Assembly (NCBI GenBank): GCA_947476535.1
Contig: CANJRC010000031.1
Coordinates: forward strand, 1 to 33,687
Direction: 5' to 3'
Origin: Betaproteobacteria bacterium
GTDB lineage: Bacteria > Pseudomonadota > Gammaproteobacteria > Burkholderiales > SG8-39
Length of the DNA: 33,687 nt
Shown here: piece after piece, positions 1 through 10,074 of the stretch
How positions within the stretch are numbered: position 1 is the first letter of the stretch
Layout of the letters: each line of letters starts with the position of its first letter
Notes under the pieces: model-generated
Databases searched by the model: none
What the model saw: the letters and a program-made list of their open reading frames with translations, nothing else
What the model was told of the DNA's origin: nothing
Made by a program: the position numbers and the translations under genes

Positions 1-939
<939 letters not shown>

Positions 940-1029
940 GGCGCGCGAGGAGTGAGCGTGATCTGCATGCTTGCCCCGCGCCGCCAACCGTTGGCCGCAT
1001 TGCGCATTGCTCCCTGCAGCTAGGCGCCA

Positions 1030-1935
1030 ATGGATCGCCAGCCGCCACCCTTCTTCAACCGCGGACCGGCGCCCCTTGTCCGTCTGTCGTTTTTCATGCT
1101 CCTTGCCATCCTCCTGATGGTGCTGGACATGCGCTTTCGCGCCGCCGAGACGCTGCGCACCGCACTGGCCGTGGTGATCTACCCGCTGCAGCGCGCCACC
1201 GGCGCGCCATTGGAAATGCTGTCCTCGATTGCCGACTACTTCAGCAGCCTTTCCTCGGCGCAGCGCGAGAACGAGGCGTTGCGCAGCAAGGTCCTGCAGA
1301 ACGCGCGCGACGTGCTTACGCTAGAGGCCCTCGCCGCCGAGAACGCGCAATTGCGTCGCCTGCTCGATGCGCGCGAGCGCGTACCCACCGGAGCTTCGCT
1401 CGCCGAGATCATGTATTCGGGTCGAGATCCTTTTTCCCGCAAAATCGTGATCGACAAGGGCTCGCAGCAGGGGATGCTATCGGGTCAGCCGGTGATCGAC
1501 GAAACCGGCGTGATCGGCCAGGTGACGCGCGTATTTCCCATGCTCTCCGAAGTCACGCTCATCACCGACAAGGACCAGGCCATCCCGCTGCAGGTGGTGC
1601 GCAACGGCCTGCGTGCACTGGCCTACGGGGATGGGGCGACGCTCGACCTGCGATTTGTCGCAGCCAATGCCGACATACAGAACGGCGACATCCTGGTGAC
1701 ATCGGGCATCGACGGCATCTACCCGTCCGGACTGCCGGTGGCGCGGGTCTCACGCGTTGAGCGCGACGCCGCCTACGCATTTGCGCGCATCCAGTGCGTG
1801 CCCATTGCCGGCACCGAGCGCCACCGCCAGGTACTGGTGCTGGCCCACGACGCGAAGTTGCCATCGGCACCCGAAGCGCAACCGCAACAGGCAGTCCGCT
1901 CGCCCAAGGGACGTCGCGCCAAGAAGCGCGAATAA
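1030..1935 (+). CDS. mreC: Rod-shape-determining protein MreC
   Basis: A 301-residue protein with a short cytoplasmic N-terminus rich in proline (PPPFF), one membrane segment at about residues 18-34, a coiled-coil-like stretch at about 70-115, and the periplasmic beta domains typical of MreC. It forms part of the elongasome and activates PBP2/RodA. An in-frame TAG at 1021-1023 rules out any start further upstream, so the ATG at 1030 is the first possible one, although no clear ribosome site precedes it. The C-terminal tail is basic and low-complexity. The gene lies 90 nt after mreB and 17 nt before mreD. Confidence 0.95.
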   Translation: MDRQPPPFFNRGPAPLVRLSFFMLLAILLMVLDMRFRAAETLRTALAVVIYPLQRATGAPLEMLSSIADYFSSLSSAQRENEALRSKVLQNARDVLTLEALAAENAQLRRLLDARERVPTGASLAEIMYSGRDPFSRKIVIDKGSQQGMLSGQPVIDETGVIGQVTRVFPMLSEVTLITDKDQAIPLQVVRNGLRALAYGDGATLDLRFVAANADIQNGDILVTSGIDGIYPSGLPVARVSRVERDAAYAFARIQCVPIAGTERHRQVLVLAHDAKLPSAPEAQPQQAVRSPKGRRAKKRE

Positions 1936-1952
1936 GCGAAGAGTCCAAACGC

Positions 1953-2474
1953 ATGCAATACGAACCCAGACCGCAACGCATCCTGCTCCCGGTGAGCCCC
2001 CTGTTCATGGGTTTGACGCTAGCCTGCGCACTCACGTTCAACCTGCTTCCCTGGCGCAACGTGAGCGGCATGCCCGACCTGCTCGCGCTGGTGCTGGCCT
2101 TTTGGGGTGTGCACCAGCCGCGCCGCGTCAGCGTCGGCATTGCATTTGCCTTTGGCATCGTGATGGACGTGGCCAACGGCGCATTGCTCGGCCAACACGC
2201 CTTCGCCTACGCCGTGCTTGCATTCGCCGCCAATGCCCTGTCGCGACGCCTGTTGTGGTTCCCGGCATGGCCGCAAGCCATGCACATGCTGTTCGTGCTG
2301 CTGGGCAGCCAGTTGCTCATGCTCGCGGTGCGCATGTTCTCGGGCAGCCCCTTCCCTGGCGTGCTCTATTTTCTCGGCAGCTTCATTTCCGCAGCGCTGT
2401 GGCCCGTGGCAACCATGCTGCTGCTCGCCCCGCAGCGTCGCTCCGAGTCCATTGACGAGAATCGGCCCATTTGA
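1953..2474 (+). CDS. mreD: Rod-shape-determining membrane protein MreD
   Basis: A 173-residue integral membrane protein, almost entirely hydrophobic with about five or six predicted spans, matching MreD in size and position. MreD links MreC to the PBP2/RodA synthase. The open frame extends further upstream inside mreC, but that part is arginine-rich and low-complexity and is a shadow of the mreC frame. The ATG at 1953, just after the mreC stop, gives the expected short N-terminus (MQYEPRPQ). The gene ends 10 nt before the mrdA start, which implies one transcript. Confidence 0.92.
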   Translation: MQYEPRPQRILLPVSPLFMGLTLACALTFNLLPWRNVSGMPDLLALVLAFWGVHQPRRVSVGIAFAFGIVMDVANGALLGQHAFAYAVLAFAANALSRRLLWFPAWPQAMHMLFVLLGSQLLMLAVRMFSGSPFPGVLYFLGSFISAALWPVATMLLLAPQRRSESIDENRPI

Positions 2475-2484
2475 GCGCGCAACC

Positions 2485-4383
2485 GTGAAATTCACCGAAT
2501 TCCGCAATACTGAACGCGACCTGTACCTGTTCCAGGTGCGCATCGGCATCGCCGGCGCCGCGGTCATGGTGGCGTTCGCCATGCTTTTCGCACGCTTCAT
2601 CTACCTGCAGGTAATCCAGCACGACTACTACCATACGAAGGCCGAAGACAACCGCATTTCCATCGTGCCGATAACCCCCAATCGCGGCAACATCGTCGAC
2701 CGCAACGGCGTGGTGCTGGCGCGCAACTATTCTGCCTACACCCTGGAAATCGCCCCGGGGAAGGTGACGGACATCGAGAAGACCATCAATGAACTATCGA
2801 CGATCATCGACGTCCGCCCGAGCGACCGCAGCCGCTTCAAGCGCCTCCTGATCGAAGCCAAGGGGGCGGAGACGCTGCCGATTCGCGCGCGCCTCAGCGA
2901 TGAGGAGGTGGCACGTTTTGCAGCCAATCGCTACCGCTTCCCCGGCGTCGACATCCGCGCCCGACTGTTCCGCCAATATCCTTTCGGCGAGCTTGCCTCG
3001 CATGCGATGGGTTACATCGGGCGCATCAACGACCGCGACCTCACCTGGATCGAGGAACAGGATCTCGAATCCAACTACAAGGGCACCGACCACATTGGCA
3101 AGACCGGCCTCGAGCAGAAGTACGAGCGCGAGTTGCACGGCACAACCGGCTACGAACAAGTGGAAGTCGATGCCGCAGGCCGCGGCGTGCGCACGCTTTC
3201 GCGCACGGCGCCGACTTCCGGAAACAACCTCGTCCTGACGCTGGACCTCACCTTGCAGGAAGTGGTTGAGACCGCCTTCGGTAATCGCCGCGGCGCGCTG
3301 GTGGCCATAGAGCCATCTACCGGCGGCGTGCTCGCCTTCGTGTCGAAACCGGGATTCGATCCGAACCTTTTCGTCGACGGCATCGACCCGGTGAGCTGGG
3401 ACGAACTGAACACCTCGCTCGACCGACCGCTCAACAACCGCGCCCTCACCGGCGTGTATCCGCCCGGCTCCACCTTCAAACCCTACATGGCGCTGGCGGC
3501 GCTGGAGACCGGCAAGCGCACCCCTTCGCAGGCAATCTTCGACCCGGGCCATTTCGATTTCGGCGGCCGGCGTTTCCGCGACGACAAAGTCGGCGGCCAC
3601 GGCATGGTGGACATGTACAAATCCATTGTCGTTTCCTGCGACACCTATTACTACACGCTAGCCAACGATCTGGGCATCGAGAACATCTCGCGCTTCATCG
3701 GCCAGTTCGGCTTCGGCGCGCGCACCGGCATCGATATGGAAGGCGAGGGCATCGGCGTGCTGCCCTCGATCGAGTGGAAGACAAGGCGCTTTCGCCGTCC
3801 CGACCAGCAGAAATGGTACGCAGGCGAAACCATCTCGGTAGGCATCGGCCAGGGTTACAACGCCTACACCCCGCTGCAGCTTGCAGTGGCCATGGCCACG
3901 CTGGCCAACAACGGCGTGATGTTCAAGCCGCATCTGGTCAAATACATCGAGAACGTCAACACCGGGGAACGGCGCTTCGTCGAGCCGCAACCGCTCAAGA
4001 CCATCCCGATGAAGCAGGAAAACATCGATGTCATCAAGCGCGCGCTGGCCGGGGTCAACATCGAGGGCACAGGGGCGCGGGCATTTGCCAAGGCGGAATA
4101 CACCAGCGGCGGCAAGACCGGCACCTCGCAAGTCATTGCCATCAAGGCCGGGGAAAAATACAGCGAGTCACGGACTGCGGAGCGCCATCGCGACCATGCC
4201 CTGTTCATTGCTTTCGCGCCGCTGGAAGCGCCCAAGATCGCGCTGGCCGTCCTGGTGGAAAACGCCGGATTCGGCGCCACCGCCGCCGCCCCGATTGCCC
4301 GGATGGTGCTCGACTATTACCTGCTCGGCAAAAAACCCGTGAAACCTGCGACAGCCGATGAAGCGGCCAGCGATGGCGGCTGA
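2485..4383 (+). CDS. mrdA: Penicillin-binding protein 2, peptidoglycan transpeptidase
   Basis: This is the elongation-specific class B PBP that crosslinks wall precursors polymerised by RodA. It has 632 residues from the GTG at 2485; the open frame runs further upstream but only as a shadow of mreD. There is one N-terminal membrane anchor (about residues 20-40), then the pedestal/dimerisation region beginning TPNRGNIVDRNG, then the transpeptidase domain. The catalytic motifs are complete: STFK with nucleophile Ser329, SCD at 384-386, and KTGTS starting at Lys544. The start lies 10 nt after mreD and rodA follows 26 nt later. Length and motifs are normal for PBP2 and nothing appears broken. Confidence 0.96.
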   Translation: MKFTEFRNTERDLYLFQVRIGIAGAAVMVAFAMLFARFIYLQVIQHDYYHTKAEDNRISIVPITPNRGNIVDRNGVVLARNYSAYTLEIAPGKVTDIEKTINELSTIIDVRPSDRSRFKRLLIEAKGAETLPIRARLSDEEVARFAANRYRFPGVDIRARLFRQYPFGELASHAMGYIGRINDRDLTWIEEQDLESNYKGTDHIGKTGLEQKYERELHGTTGYEQVEVDAAGRGVRTLSRTAPTSGNNLVLTLDLTLQEVVETAFGNRRGALVAIEPSTGGVLAFVSKPGFDPNLFVDGIDPVSWDELNTSLDRPLNNRALTGVYPPGSTFKPYMALAALETGKRTPSQAIFDPGHFDFGGRRFRDDKVGGHGMVDMYKSIVVSCDTYYYTLANDLGIENISRFIGQFGFGARTGIDMEGEGIGVLPSIEWKTRRFRRPDQQKWYAGETISVGIGQGYNAYTPLQLAVAMATLANNGVMFKPHLVKYIENVNTGERRFVEPQPLKTIPMKQENIDVIKRALAGVNIEGTGARAFAKAEYTSGGKTGTSQVIAIKAGEKYSESRTAERHRDHALFIAFAPLEAPKIALAVLVENAGFGATAAAPIARMVLDYYLLGKKPVKPATADEAASDGG

Positions 4384-4409
4384 TCCGGGCGTAGCACCGA
4401 TCACGGAAG

Positions 4410-5510
4410 ATGCCGATGTTTGAGCGCGCGCTGCATCGCATCACTGCGCCCATCGATGGCACGCTGCTCGCCATCGTAGGCGGCGTCGTTCTGCTCGGCC
4501 TGATCACGCTGTTCAGCGCCTCCTACGAGAATCCCGGCCGCTTCTCCGCGCAATTCGCCAACCTAGGCCTCGCATTCATCGTCATGCTAGTGGCCTCGCA
4601 GATCCCCCCACAGACGCTGATGCGCTTTGCACCGCCAGCCTACCTGGTAGGCCTGTTGCTGTTGATCGCCGTCGCCCTGTTCGGCGACGTGCGCAATGGG
4701 GCACGTCGCTGGTTGAGCCTGGGCATTACCAGCATCCAGCCTTCGGAGATCATGAAGATCGCCATGCCGCTCATGCTGGCCTGGTACTTCCACAAGCGCG
4801 AAGCGGTATTGCGCATGCACGACTACGCCATCGCCGCCTTTCTCCTGGCCGTGCCGACGCTGCTGATCGCGCGCCAGCCCGATCTTGGAACAGCCCTGCT
4901 GGTGGCGGCGGCCGGTTGCTACGTGATATTCCTTGCCGGACTGTCATGGAAGGTCATCATCGGCCTGGGTGCCGGCGCACTGGCGAGTGCGCCCTTTCTG
5001 TGGGGCATGCTGCACGACTACCAGCGCAAGCGCATCCTCACCTTGCTCGACCCCGGAGAAGACCCCTTGGGCGCCGGGTACCACATCATCCAGTCCACCA
5101 TCGCCGTGGGCTCGGGCGGCTTCACCGGCAAGGGCTGGCTGAACGGCACGCAGACGCACCTGGAGTTCATCCCCGAGCGCTCGACAGACTTCATTTTCGC
5201 CGTATATTCCGAAGAATTCGGCCTGATCGGCAACATGCTGCTCCTGACGCTCTATCTTGCCCTCATCGCGCGCGGGCTGGTGATCGCCGCCAACGCGCCC
5301 ACTTTCTTCTCGCGCCTCCTGGCCGGAGCCATCGTCCTCACGTTTTTCACCTACGCCTTTGTCAACATGGGCATGGTGAGCGGCATCCTGCCCGTCGTTG
5401 GCGTCCCCCTGCCGCTGGTGTCCTATGGCGGCACCGCGCTGGTGACACTCAGCTTCGGCATCGGCGTGCTGATGAGCGTGCAGAGCAACCGCAAGCTAGT
5501 GCAGACGTGA
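4410..5510 (+). CDS. rodA: SEDS-family peptidoglycan glycosyltransferase RodA
   Basis: A 366-residue polytopic membrane protein of the RodA/FtsW/SpoVE family, which polymerises lipid II with PBP2 during elongation. Hydrophobic spans run the whole length. Family-typical stretches are present, including ARRWLSLG, the QPSE(I/M)MK loop, RQPDLGTALL with the conserved acidic residue, and the C-terminal PLPLVSYGGTAL block. The ATG at 4410 and a second ATG at 4416 are both possible; GGAAG just upstream fits the second slightly better. The stop overlaps the GTG start of the following rlpA, showing translational coupling. Confidence 0.96.
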   Translation: MPMFERALHRITAPIDGTLLAIVGGVVLLGLITLFSASYENPGRFSAQFANLGLAFIVMLVASQIPPQTLMRFAPPAYLVGLLLLIAVALFGDVRNGARRWLSLGITSIQPSEIMKIAMPLMLAWYFHKREAVLRMHDYAIAAFLLAVPTLLIARQPDLGTALLVAAAGCYVIFLAGLSWKVIIGLGAGALASAPFLWGMLHDYQRKRILTLLDPGEDPLGAGYHIIQSTIAVGSGGFTGKGWLNGTQTHLEFIPERSTDFIFAVYSEEFGLIGNMLLLTLYLALIARGLVIAANAPTFFSRLLAGAIVLTFFTYAFVNMGMVSGILPVVGVPLPLVSYGGTALVTLSFGIGVLMSVQSNRKLVQT

Positions 5511-6646
5511 ACACCCCGTCTCACTCCATTGACGCGCGGTGGTTTCCCGCAGCCAGGCGCGCCCTCGCCCTCATCGCGCTGACGGTGCTGCTGGCAGCCT
5601 GCGGCAGCGTCGAGCGGCGGCCGGTGGTCGAGCGCGAAGCGGGTGCCGCCCCTGCATCACCCGGTGGCGTCACCACCACCACCCCACCGGCGCCAGCCAG
5701 CCCGCGGCCTGGCGGTGGCGGCTACTACAAGGACGACGGACCGGGGGACAGCCCGCCGGATGTGGCGCTACTCGCCGCCGTTCAGGAACCCGAACCCAGG
5801 ATCGAACCCCTGCACCGTTTCGCCAACAACCCGTACAACGTATTCGGCGTGGATTACGTTCCGCTCAAGTCGGTAGCCCCATTCCGCCAGCGCGGCCTGG
5901 GCAGCTGGTATGGCCGCAAGTTTCACGGCCAGCGCACATCCAGCGGCGAGGCCTACGACATGTACGGCATGACGGCAGCCCATCCGACGCTGCCGATCCC
6001 CAGCTATGCACGCGTCACCAACGTCGGCAACGGCCGCAGCGTGATCGTGCGCATCAACGACCGCGGCCCCTTCCATCCCGGGCGCGTCGTCGACCTGTCC
6101 TATACCGCGGCCTGGAAGCTCGGCTACCTCAATGCCGGCAGCACGCCGGTGGAGGTCGAACTCATCACGCCGGACCAGTATGCCGGCATCATCGCGGCGC
6201 GTCGGGCCACAGCGACGCCACAGGGCACGCAAGTGGCGTCTGCATCGCCGTCGGCCACGAGGTCCGCCGGCGCCGCACAGCCCTCGCCGACATTCGGCAC
6301 GACGGATGCCGCGACCCGGCCCGAACCCGCGCCTGAATCCCAGGCCGTGCAGGTAGCGGCGCTGAACGAACCGGCGGCACCCAAGGCGGCGCCGCTTCCC
6401 GTCGACGTGGAACCCGGTGGCGTATTCCTGCAGCTGGGCGCCTTCTCCGGCCGTGACAATGCCGAAAACTTTCGCGCGCGCGTCTACCGCGACCTTGCGT
6501 GGCTCAACGATGCCATCGAAATCCTGCCCAAGAACGGGCTATTCCGCCTGCACCTGGGCCCTTACCGCGATCGCACGGAAGCGGGCGGCATGGCCGAGCG
6601 CATCCGCGCCGCGCTGGAACTCAAGCCCGTGATCGTGTTTCGCTAG
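5507..6646 (+). CDS. rlpA: RlpA-type septal/peptidoglycan lipoprotein, copy 1
   Basis: A 379-residue lipoprotein. The N-terminus has a signal peptide ending in the lipobox LAAC with lipid-acceptor Cys32. A Pro/Thr/Gly-rich linker follows, then a double-psi beta-barrel (DPBB) domain at about 130-220 (SWYGRKFHG, TAAHPTLP and the INDRGPF motif with catalytic-type Asp), a second low-complexity linker, and a C-terminal SPOR domain at about 305-379 that in this family binds denuded septal glycan. RlpA proteins are lytic transglycosylases in Pseudomonas. The GTG start overlaps the rodA stop (GTGA); a longer open frame upstream only shadows rodA. A second RlpA follows directly. Confidence 0.93.
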   Translation: MNTPSHSIDARWFPAARRALALIALTVLLAACGSVERRPVVEREAGAAPASPGGVTTTTPPAPASPRPGGGGYYKDDGPGDSPPDVALLAAVQEPEPRIEPLHRFANNPYNVFGVDYVPLKSVAPFRQRGLGSWYGRKFHGQRTSSGEAYDMYGMTAAHPTLPIPSYARVTNVGNGRSVIVRINDRGPFHPGRVVDLSYTAAWKLGYLNAGSTPVEVELITPDQYAGIIAARRATATPQGTQVASASPSATRSAGAAQPSPTFGTTDAATRPEPAPESQAVQVAALNEPAAPKAAPLPVDVEPGGVFLQLGAFSGRDNAENFRARVYRDLAWLNDAIEILPKNGLFRLHLGPYRDRTEAGGMAERIRAALELKPVIVFR

Positions 6647-6706
6647 TGGAGAGCGCCATATTGGACCGACAGCGATGAGTAGAATATTCATGTATAGGCC
6701 CGAGCT

Positions 6707-7657
6707 GTGGGCATTACTATATCCAAACTGATCATATTTTACGGAGCAGCCGCGCTCCTCGCAGCGTGCGCCAATCCGGCCTGGCGCACTCCCGACACGC
6801 CGGGGCGCGGCGTCCATCCCACTATTCCGACGTCGTTACTGTTGAGAAAACCCGGCGGGTTCTATTCCGACGACGGCCCGGATAGCGCGCCGCCCGTGAA
6901 CCTGGACCGCGTTGCCGATGCCCAGCCCCGGCCAGAGCCCCTCAATGCCAGTGCCAATGAACCCTACTTGGTGTTCGGACGCGACTACATCCCGATCAAG
7001 CCCGGAGTCATCTACAAGCGCCAGGGCACGGTGTCCTGGTATGGGCGAAAGTTTCACGGCCAGCGCACCGCCAGCGGTGAGATCTACGACATGTTCGCCA
7101 TGACCGCCGCACATCCGACGTTGCCCATTCCGAGCTACGCGCGCGTGGTGAACCTCGAGACCCAGCGCAGCATCATCGTACGCATCCATGATCGCGGCCC
7201 TTACAGCTCGGGACGAATCATGGATGTGTCCTATGCCGCGGCGCACCGACTCGGCTTCGCGGAGTCTGCCCTGGCCACCGTGGAAGTGGAAGCCATCTAT
7301 GCCGGCCCGCCCCTCGAGATTGCAGCGACGGGCGCGACACCCGAGTCGAAGCCGGAGCCCGTGCGCGAAGCACCGGCGGAGCCGATCCCGGTCGCTTCCG
7401 ACCGCCGTGGCGTGTTCCTGCAGCTGGGCGCGTTTGGCTCGCGCGCCAATGCCGAGAGCCTGGGTTCGCGCATCCAACGGGAATTTGGAAGCGCCGACTG
7501 GATGAAATCCGGGACGGGAGCCGAGCTGCACATCGAGCTGCGCGCCAACCTGCACCGCGTCCAATTGGGCCCCTACGCCAGCCGCGCCGAAGCCAACGCC
7601 GCTGCTGACAAGATCCGCGAAGCGGTGGCGATCCGCCCCGTAGTGGTGGTCAGATGA
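6707..7657 (+). CDS. RlpA-type lipoprotein, divergent copy 2
   Basis: A 316-residue paralogue of the preceding gene with the same layout: a signal peptide with lipobox LAAC (Cys21), a DPBB domain at about 107-195, and a C-terminal SPOR domain at about 235-316. Conserved blocks such as SWYGRKFHGQRT and AMTAAHPTLPIPSYAR are shared, but the linkers are short and the signature motif is IHDRGPY rather than INDRGPF. The start is a GTG at 6707; nearby ATG codons are out of frame. The 5' leader is more AT-rich than its surroundings. The gene overlaps the next one by four bases (ATGA). Whether it keeps transglycosylase activity cannot be told from sequence. Confidence 0.88.
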   Translation: MGITISKLIIFYGAAALLAACANPAWRTPDTPGRGVHPTIPTSLLLRKPGGFYSDDGPDSAPPVNLDRVADAQPRPEPLNASANEPYLVFGRDYIPIKPGVIYKRQGTVSWYGRKFHGQRTASGEIYDMFAMTAAHPTLPIPSYARVVNLETQRSIIVRIHDRGPYSSGRIMDVSYAAAHRLGFAESALATVEVEAIYAGPPLEIAATGATPESKPEPVREAPAEPIPVASDRRGVFLQLGAFGSRANAESLGSRIQREFGSADWMKSGTGAELHIELRANLHRVQLGPYASRAEANAAADKIREAVAIRPVVVVR

Positions 7658-8802
7658 GCCGATGGTTCGGCCGGGCCGCGGCCTTCATCGGCCTGATCGC
7701 AGCCTCCTTGCTGATCGTGGCCGGCCTGAGTTCCTGCGTCAGCGTCAGCCCTTATTTCGACGCCGACAAGCCACACCGGGCGCGCGACGGCTTTCGCAAC
7801 AACTATGACAACTCCGACAAGCAAAGCTTCTGGCGCTGGCAGCTGGAACGCTGGCAGTCGGGTGCGCCCTTTCCGCCCAAGGCGCCCACCCCCTCCGCCA
7901 TTCCGGAAACGGATTTCCTGCGCACCAATCTCACAGAACCAACCATGACCTGGATCGGCCATGCCACGGTGCTGCTGCAGGTAGCCAGCTACAACATCCT
8001 GACCGACCCGCATTTTTCCGAGCGCGCCTCGCCGGTGAGCTTCGCCGGTCCCAAGCGCATGACCCAGCCCGGCATCGCGATCGATCAACTGCCACACATC
8101 GACGTGGTGCTGATCTCGCACAACCACTACGACCATCTGGACATCAGCACGGTGCAACGCCTTGCCGCCCAGTCGGGCGGCCCGCCCATGTTCATCGTTC
8201 CGCTGGGGCTGGAGACCTGGTTCAAGTCAGCGGGCATCGGCAACGTGGTCGAACTCGACTGGTGGGACCGCGTGCGGCTGGGCAGCCTCGATTTCCACTT
8301 TGTACCGACGCAGCACTGGAGCCAGCGCACGCTGTGGGACCGCAACAAAAGCCTGTGGGGCGGATTCTTCGTGAAGCACCATTCAATGTCCTTCGTCTAT
8401 ACGGGGGACACCGGCTATTCGAAGGATTTCAGCGATATTCGCGCGCGCCTCGGCGCACCGGACATAGCCGCCATCCCGATCGGCGCCTATGAGCCGCGCT
8501 GGTTCATGGAAAAACAACACGTCAATCCGGCCGATGCCGTGCAGGTCCACAAGGACCTCGGCGCGAAGTACTCGCTCGGGGTGCACTGGGGCACATTCGA
8601 GCTGACCGACGAATCGCTGGATGAGCCGCCCATCGCCCTGGCGGAAGCGCGCGTCAAGGCAGGGGTTCCCGCCGAACGATTCTTCATCACGCGCATTGGC
8701 GAAATACGCCGGCTCGCGCCCATGCTGCGCGCCGACATGAAGGCTGCGGCAAGTGCCACGCCGCAACCGATATCGGACGCACCCCGTCGCACCGGGCGCT
8801 GA
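7654..8802 (+). CDS. MBL-fold metal-dependent hydrolase, NAPE-PLD/UlaG-like, predicted lipoprotein
   Basis: A 382-residue protein with an N-terminal hydrophobic segment and lipobox-like LSSC (Cys28), followed by a metallo-beta-lactamase fold. The metal-binding motif HNHYDH is at 156-161, preceded by the WIGHAT strand typical of the NAPE-PLD/UlaG/RomA branch; later ligands are plausible in YTGDTG and in GVHWGTFEL. Family members hydrolyse phosphodiester or lactone-type bonds, but the substrate here is unknown. The start overlaps the stop of the second rlpA (ATGA), so it is translated with the cell-wall block, and the lipobox suggests an envelope location. A role in lipid or wall turnover is inference only. 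Confidence 0.85.
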   Translation: MSRWFGRAAAFIGLIAASLLIVAGLSSCVSVSPYFDADKPHRARDGFRNNYDNSDKQSFWRWQLERWQSGAPFPPKAPTPSAIPETDFLRTNLTEPTMTWIGHATVLLQVASYNILTDPHFSERASPVSFAGPKRMTQPGIAIDQLPHIDVVLISHNHYDHLDISTVQRLAAQSGGPPMFIVPLGLETWFKSAGIGNVVELDWWDRVRLGSLDFHFVPTQHWSQRTLWDRNKSLWGGFFVKHHSMSFVYTGDTGYSKDFSDIRARLGAPDIAAIPIGAYEPRWFMEKQHVNPADAVQVHKDLGAKYSLGVHWGTFELTDESLDEPPIALAEARVKAGVPAERFFITRIGEIRRLAPMLRADMKAAASATPQPISDAPRRTGR

Positions 8803-8886
8803 AGCAAGTCGCGCGCTGCCCCCCGCCAACTGGCGCCGCTCACCACAACACGCCAAGGGCCACATGTCCGGGTTCCACGGGGTGGC

Positions 8887-8895
8887 TGGTATACT
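8887..8895 (+). promoter_or_regulatory. Extended -10 promoter for dacC
   Basis: The sequence TGGTATACT is a strong extended -10 element (TGnTATACT), 24 nt before the dacC ATG, so the leader would be about 18 nt. No good -35 hexamer sits at 16-18 nt upstream, as is usual for extended -10 promoters. It separates the dacC-lip group from the upstream shape operon. Confidence 0.6.
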
Positions 8896-8919
8896 TTCGC
8901 TTTCACGATTAGGCGCGAC

Positions 8920-10074
8920 ATGAGCCGGTTCTTCCGCGCACTCTCCGTTCTCGCAGCTCCCGCGCTCGCCGCACTCCTCCTGCTCCCTCAATCGTCGTTC
9001 GCGGCCGAAGTGCCCGCGCCACCGGTCATCACGGCCCGCGCATGGCTCCTGATGGACGCCAGTTCCGGCCAGGTTCTGCAAAGTCAGGCGCCAGACGAGC
9101 GTGCCGAACCGGCATCGCTCACCAAGCTGATGACGGCGTACATCGTCTTTGGCGCCTTGCGCGACCGCAAGATCAGCCCGGAACAGGGTGTATCGGTGTC
9201 CGAACGCGCCTTGCGCGCCGACGGCTCGCGCATGTTCATCGAGTCGAAGAAGCCGGTGAACGTCGAGGAGTTGGTGCGCGGCATGATCATCCAGTCGGGC
9301 AACGATGCCTGCATTGCCCTGTCCGAAGCTGTCTCGGGATCGGAGGACGTTTTCGTCCAGCTCATGAACCGCGAGGCCCAGCGCCTGGGCATGAAGAACA
9401 CCAGCTTTCGCAACTCCACCGGTCTTCCGGATCCGCAACACTACTCGACGGCACGCGACCTGGCGATCCTGGCGTCGTCCCTGATTCGCGATTTCCCCGA
9501 CCAATACAAGTATTACTCGATGCGCGAATACCGCTACAACAACATCACGCAGCAGAACCGCAACCGGCTGCTGTGGCTGGACCCGACGGTGGACGGCATG
9601 AAGACCGGCTACACCGAGAATGCCGGCTATTGCATCGTTGCCTCCGCACGCCGGGGGCAGCGGCGCATGATCTCCGTGGTGCTCGGCACGGCGTCGGATG
9701 CGGCGCGCGCCCAGGAAGCGCAGAAACTCCTCAACTTCGGCTTCCAGATCTATGACGGCGTGCGCGTCTACGAAAAGAACGCCACGGTGAGCACACTGAA
9801 AGTCTGGAAAGGCAGCCCCTCCGAGCTGAAGGCCGTGGTGGCCAATGACCTGGTGGTCTCGGTACCGGCGGGGGCCGGCGACAGGATCAAGGCCGAATTC
9901 GTCGGACAAGAGCCACTGATCGCCCCGGTGTCCGGCGGCCAGCGGGTCGGGATCGTCAAAGTGCTCCTGGATGGCAAGTCCATCGCGGAGTATCCTGTGG
10001 TGGCACAGAAAAATGTTGGCGTCGCCGGATTTTTTGGCCGCATGTGGGACACCCTGCGGCTGTGGTTCAAATAA
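8920..10074 (+). CDS. dacC: Serine-type D-Ala-D-Ala carboxypeptidase (PBP5/6 family)
   Basis: A 384-residue class C low-molecular-weight PBP that trims the terminal D-alanine from wall pentapeptides in the periplasm. A cleavable signal peptide ends near SSFAA (about residue 29). All three catalytic motifs are present: SLTK with nucleophile Ser66, SGN at 126-128, and KTG at 228-230. The C-terminal part has the PBP5 beta domain, and the final residues form a likely amphipathic membrane anchor (RMWDTLRLWFK). The gene could equally be called dacA. In many Betaproteobacteria a D-amino-acid aminotransferase gene lies between this gene and the DUF493 gene; here it is missing. Confidence 0.95.
   Translation: MSRFFRALSVLAAPALAALLLLPQSSFAAEVPAPPVITARAWLLMDASSGQVLQSQAPDERAEPASLTKLMTAYIVFGALRDRKISPEQGVSVSERALRADGSRMFIESKKPVNVEELVRGMIIQSGNDACIALSEAVSGSEDVFVQLMNREAQRLGMKNTSFRNSTGLPDPQHYSTARDLAILASSLIRDFPDQYKYYSMREYRYNNITQQNRNRLLWLDPTVDGMKTGYTENAGYCIVASARRGQRRMISVVLGTASDAARAQEAQKLLNFGFQIYDGVRVYEKNATVSTLKVWKGSPSELKAVVANDLVVSVPAGAGDRIKAEFVGQEPLIAPVSGGQRVGIVKVLLDGKSIAEYPVVAQKNVGVAGFFGRMWDTLRLWFK

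Noticed and set aside
4916-5506. Upstream extension of the first rlpA frame into rodA
   Set aside because: It is low-complexity, without family similarity; the GTG overlapping the rodA stop gives a proper lipoprotein signal.
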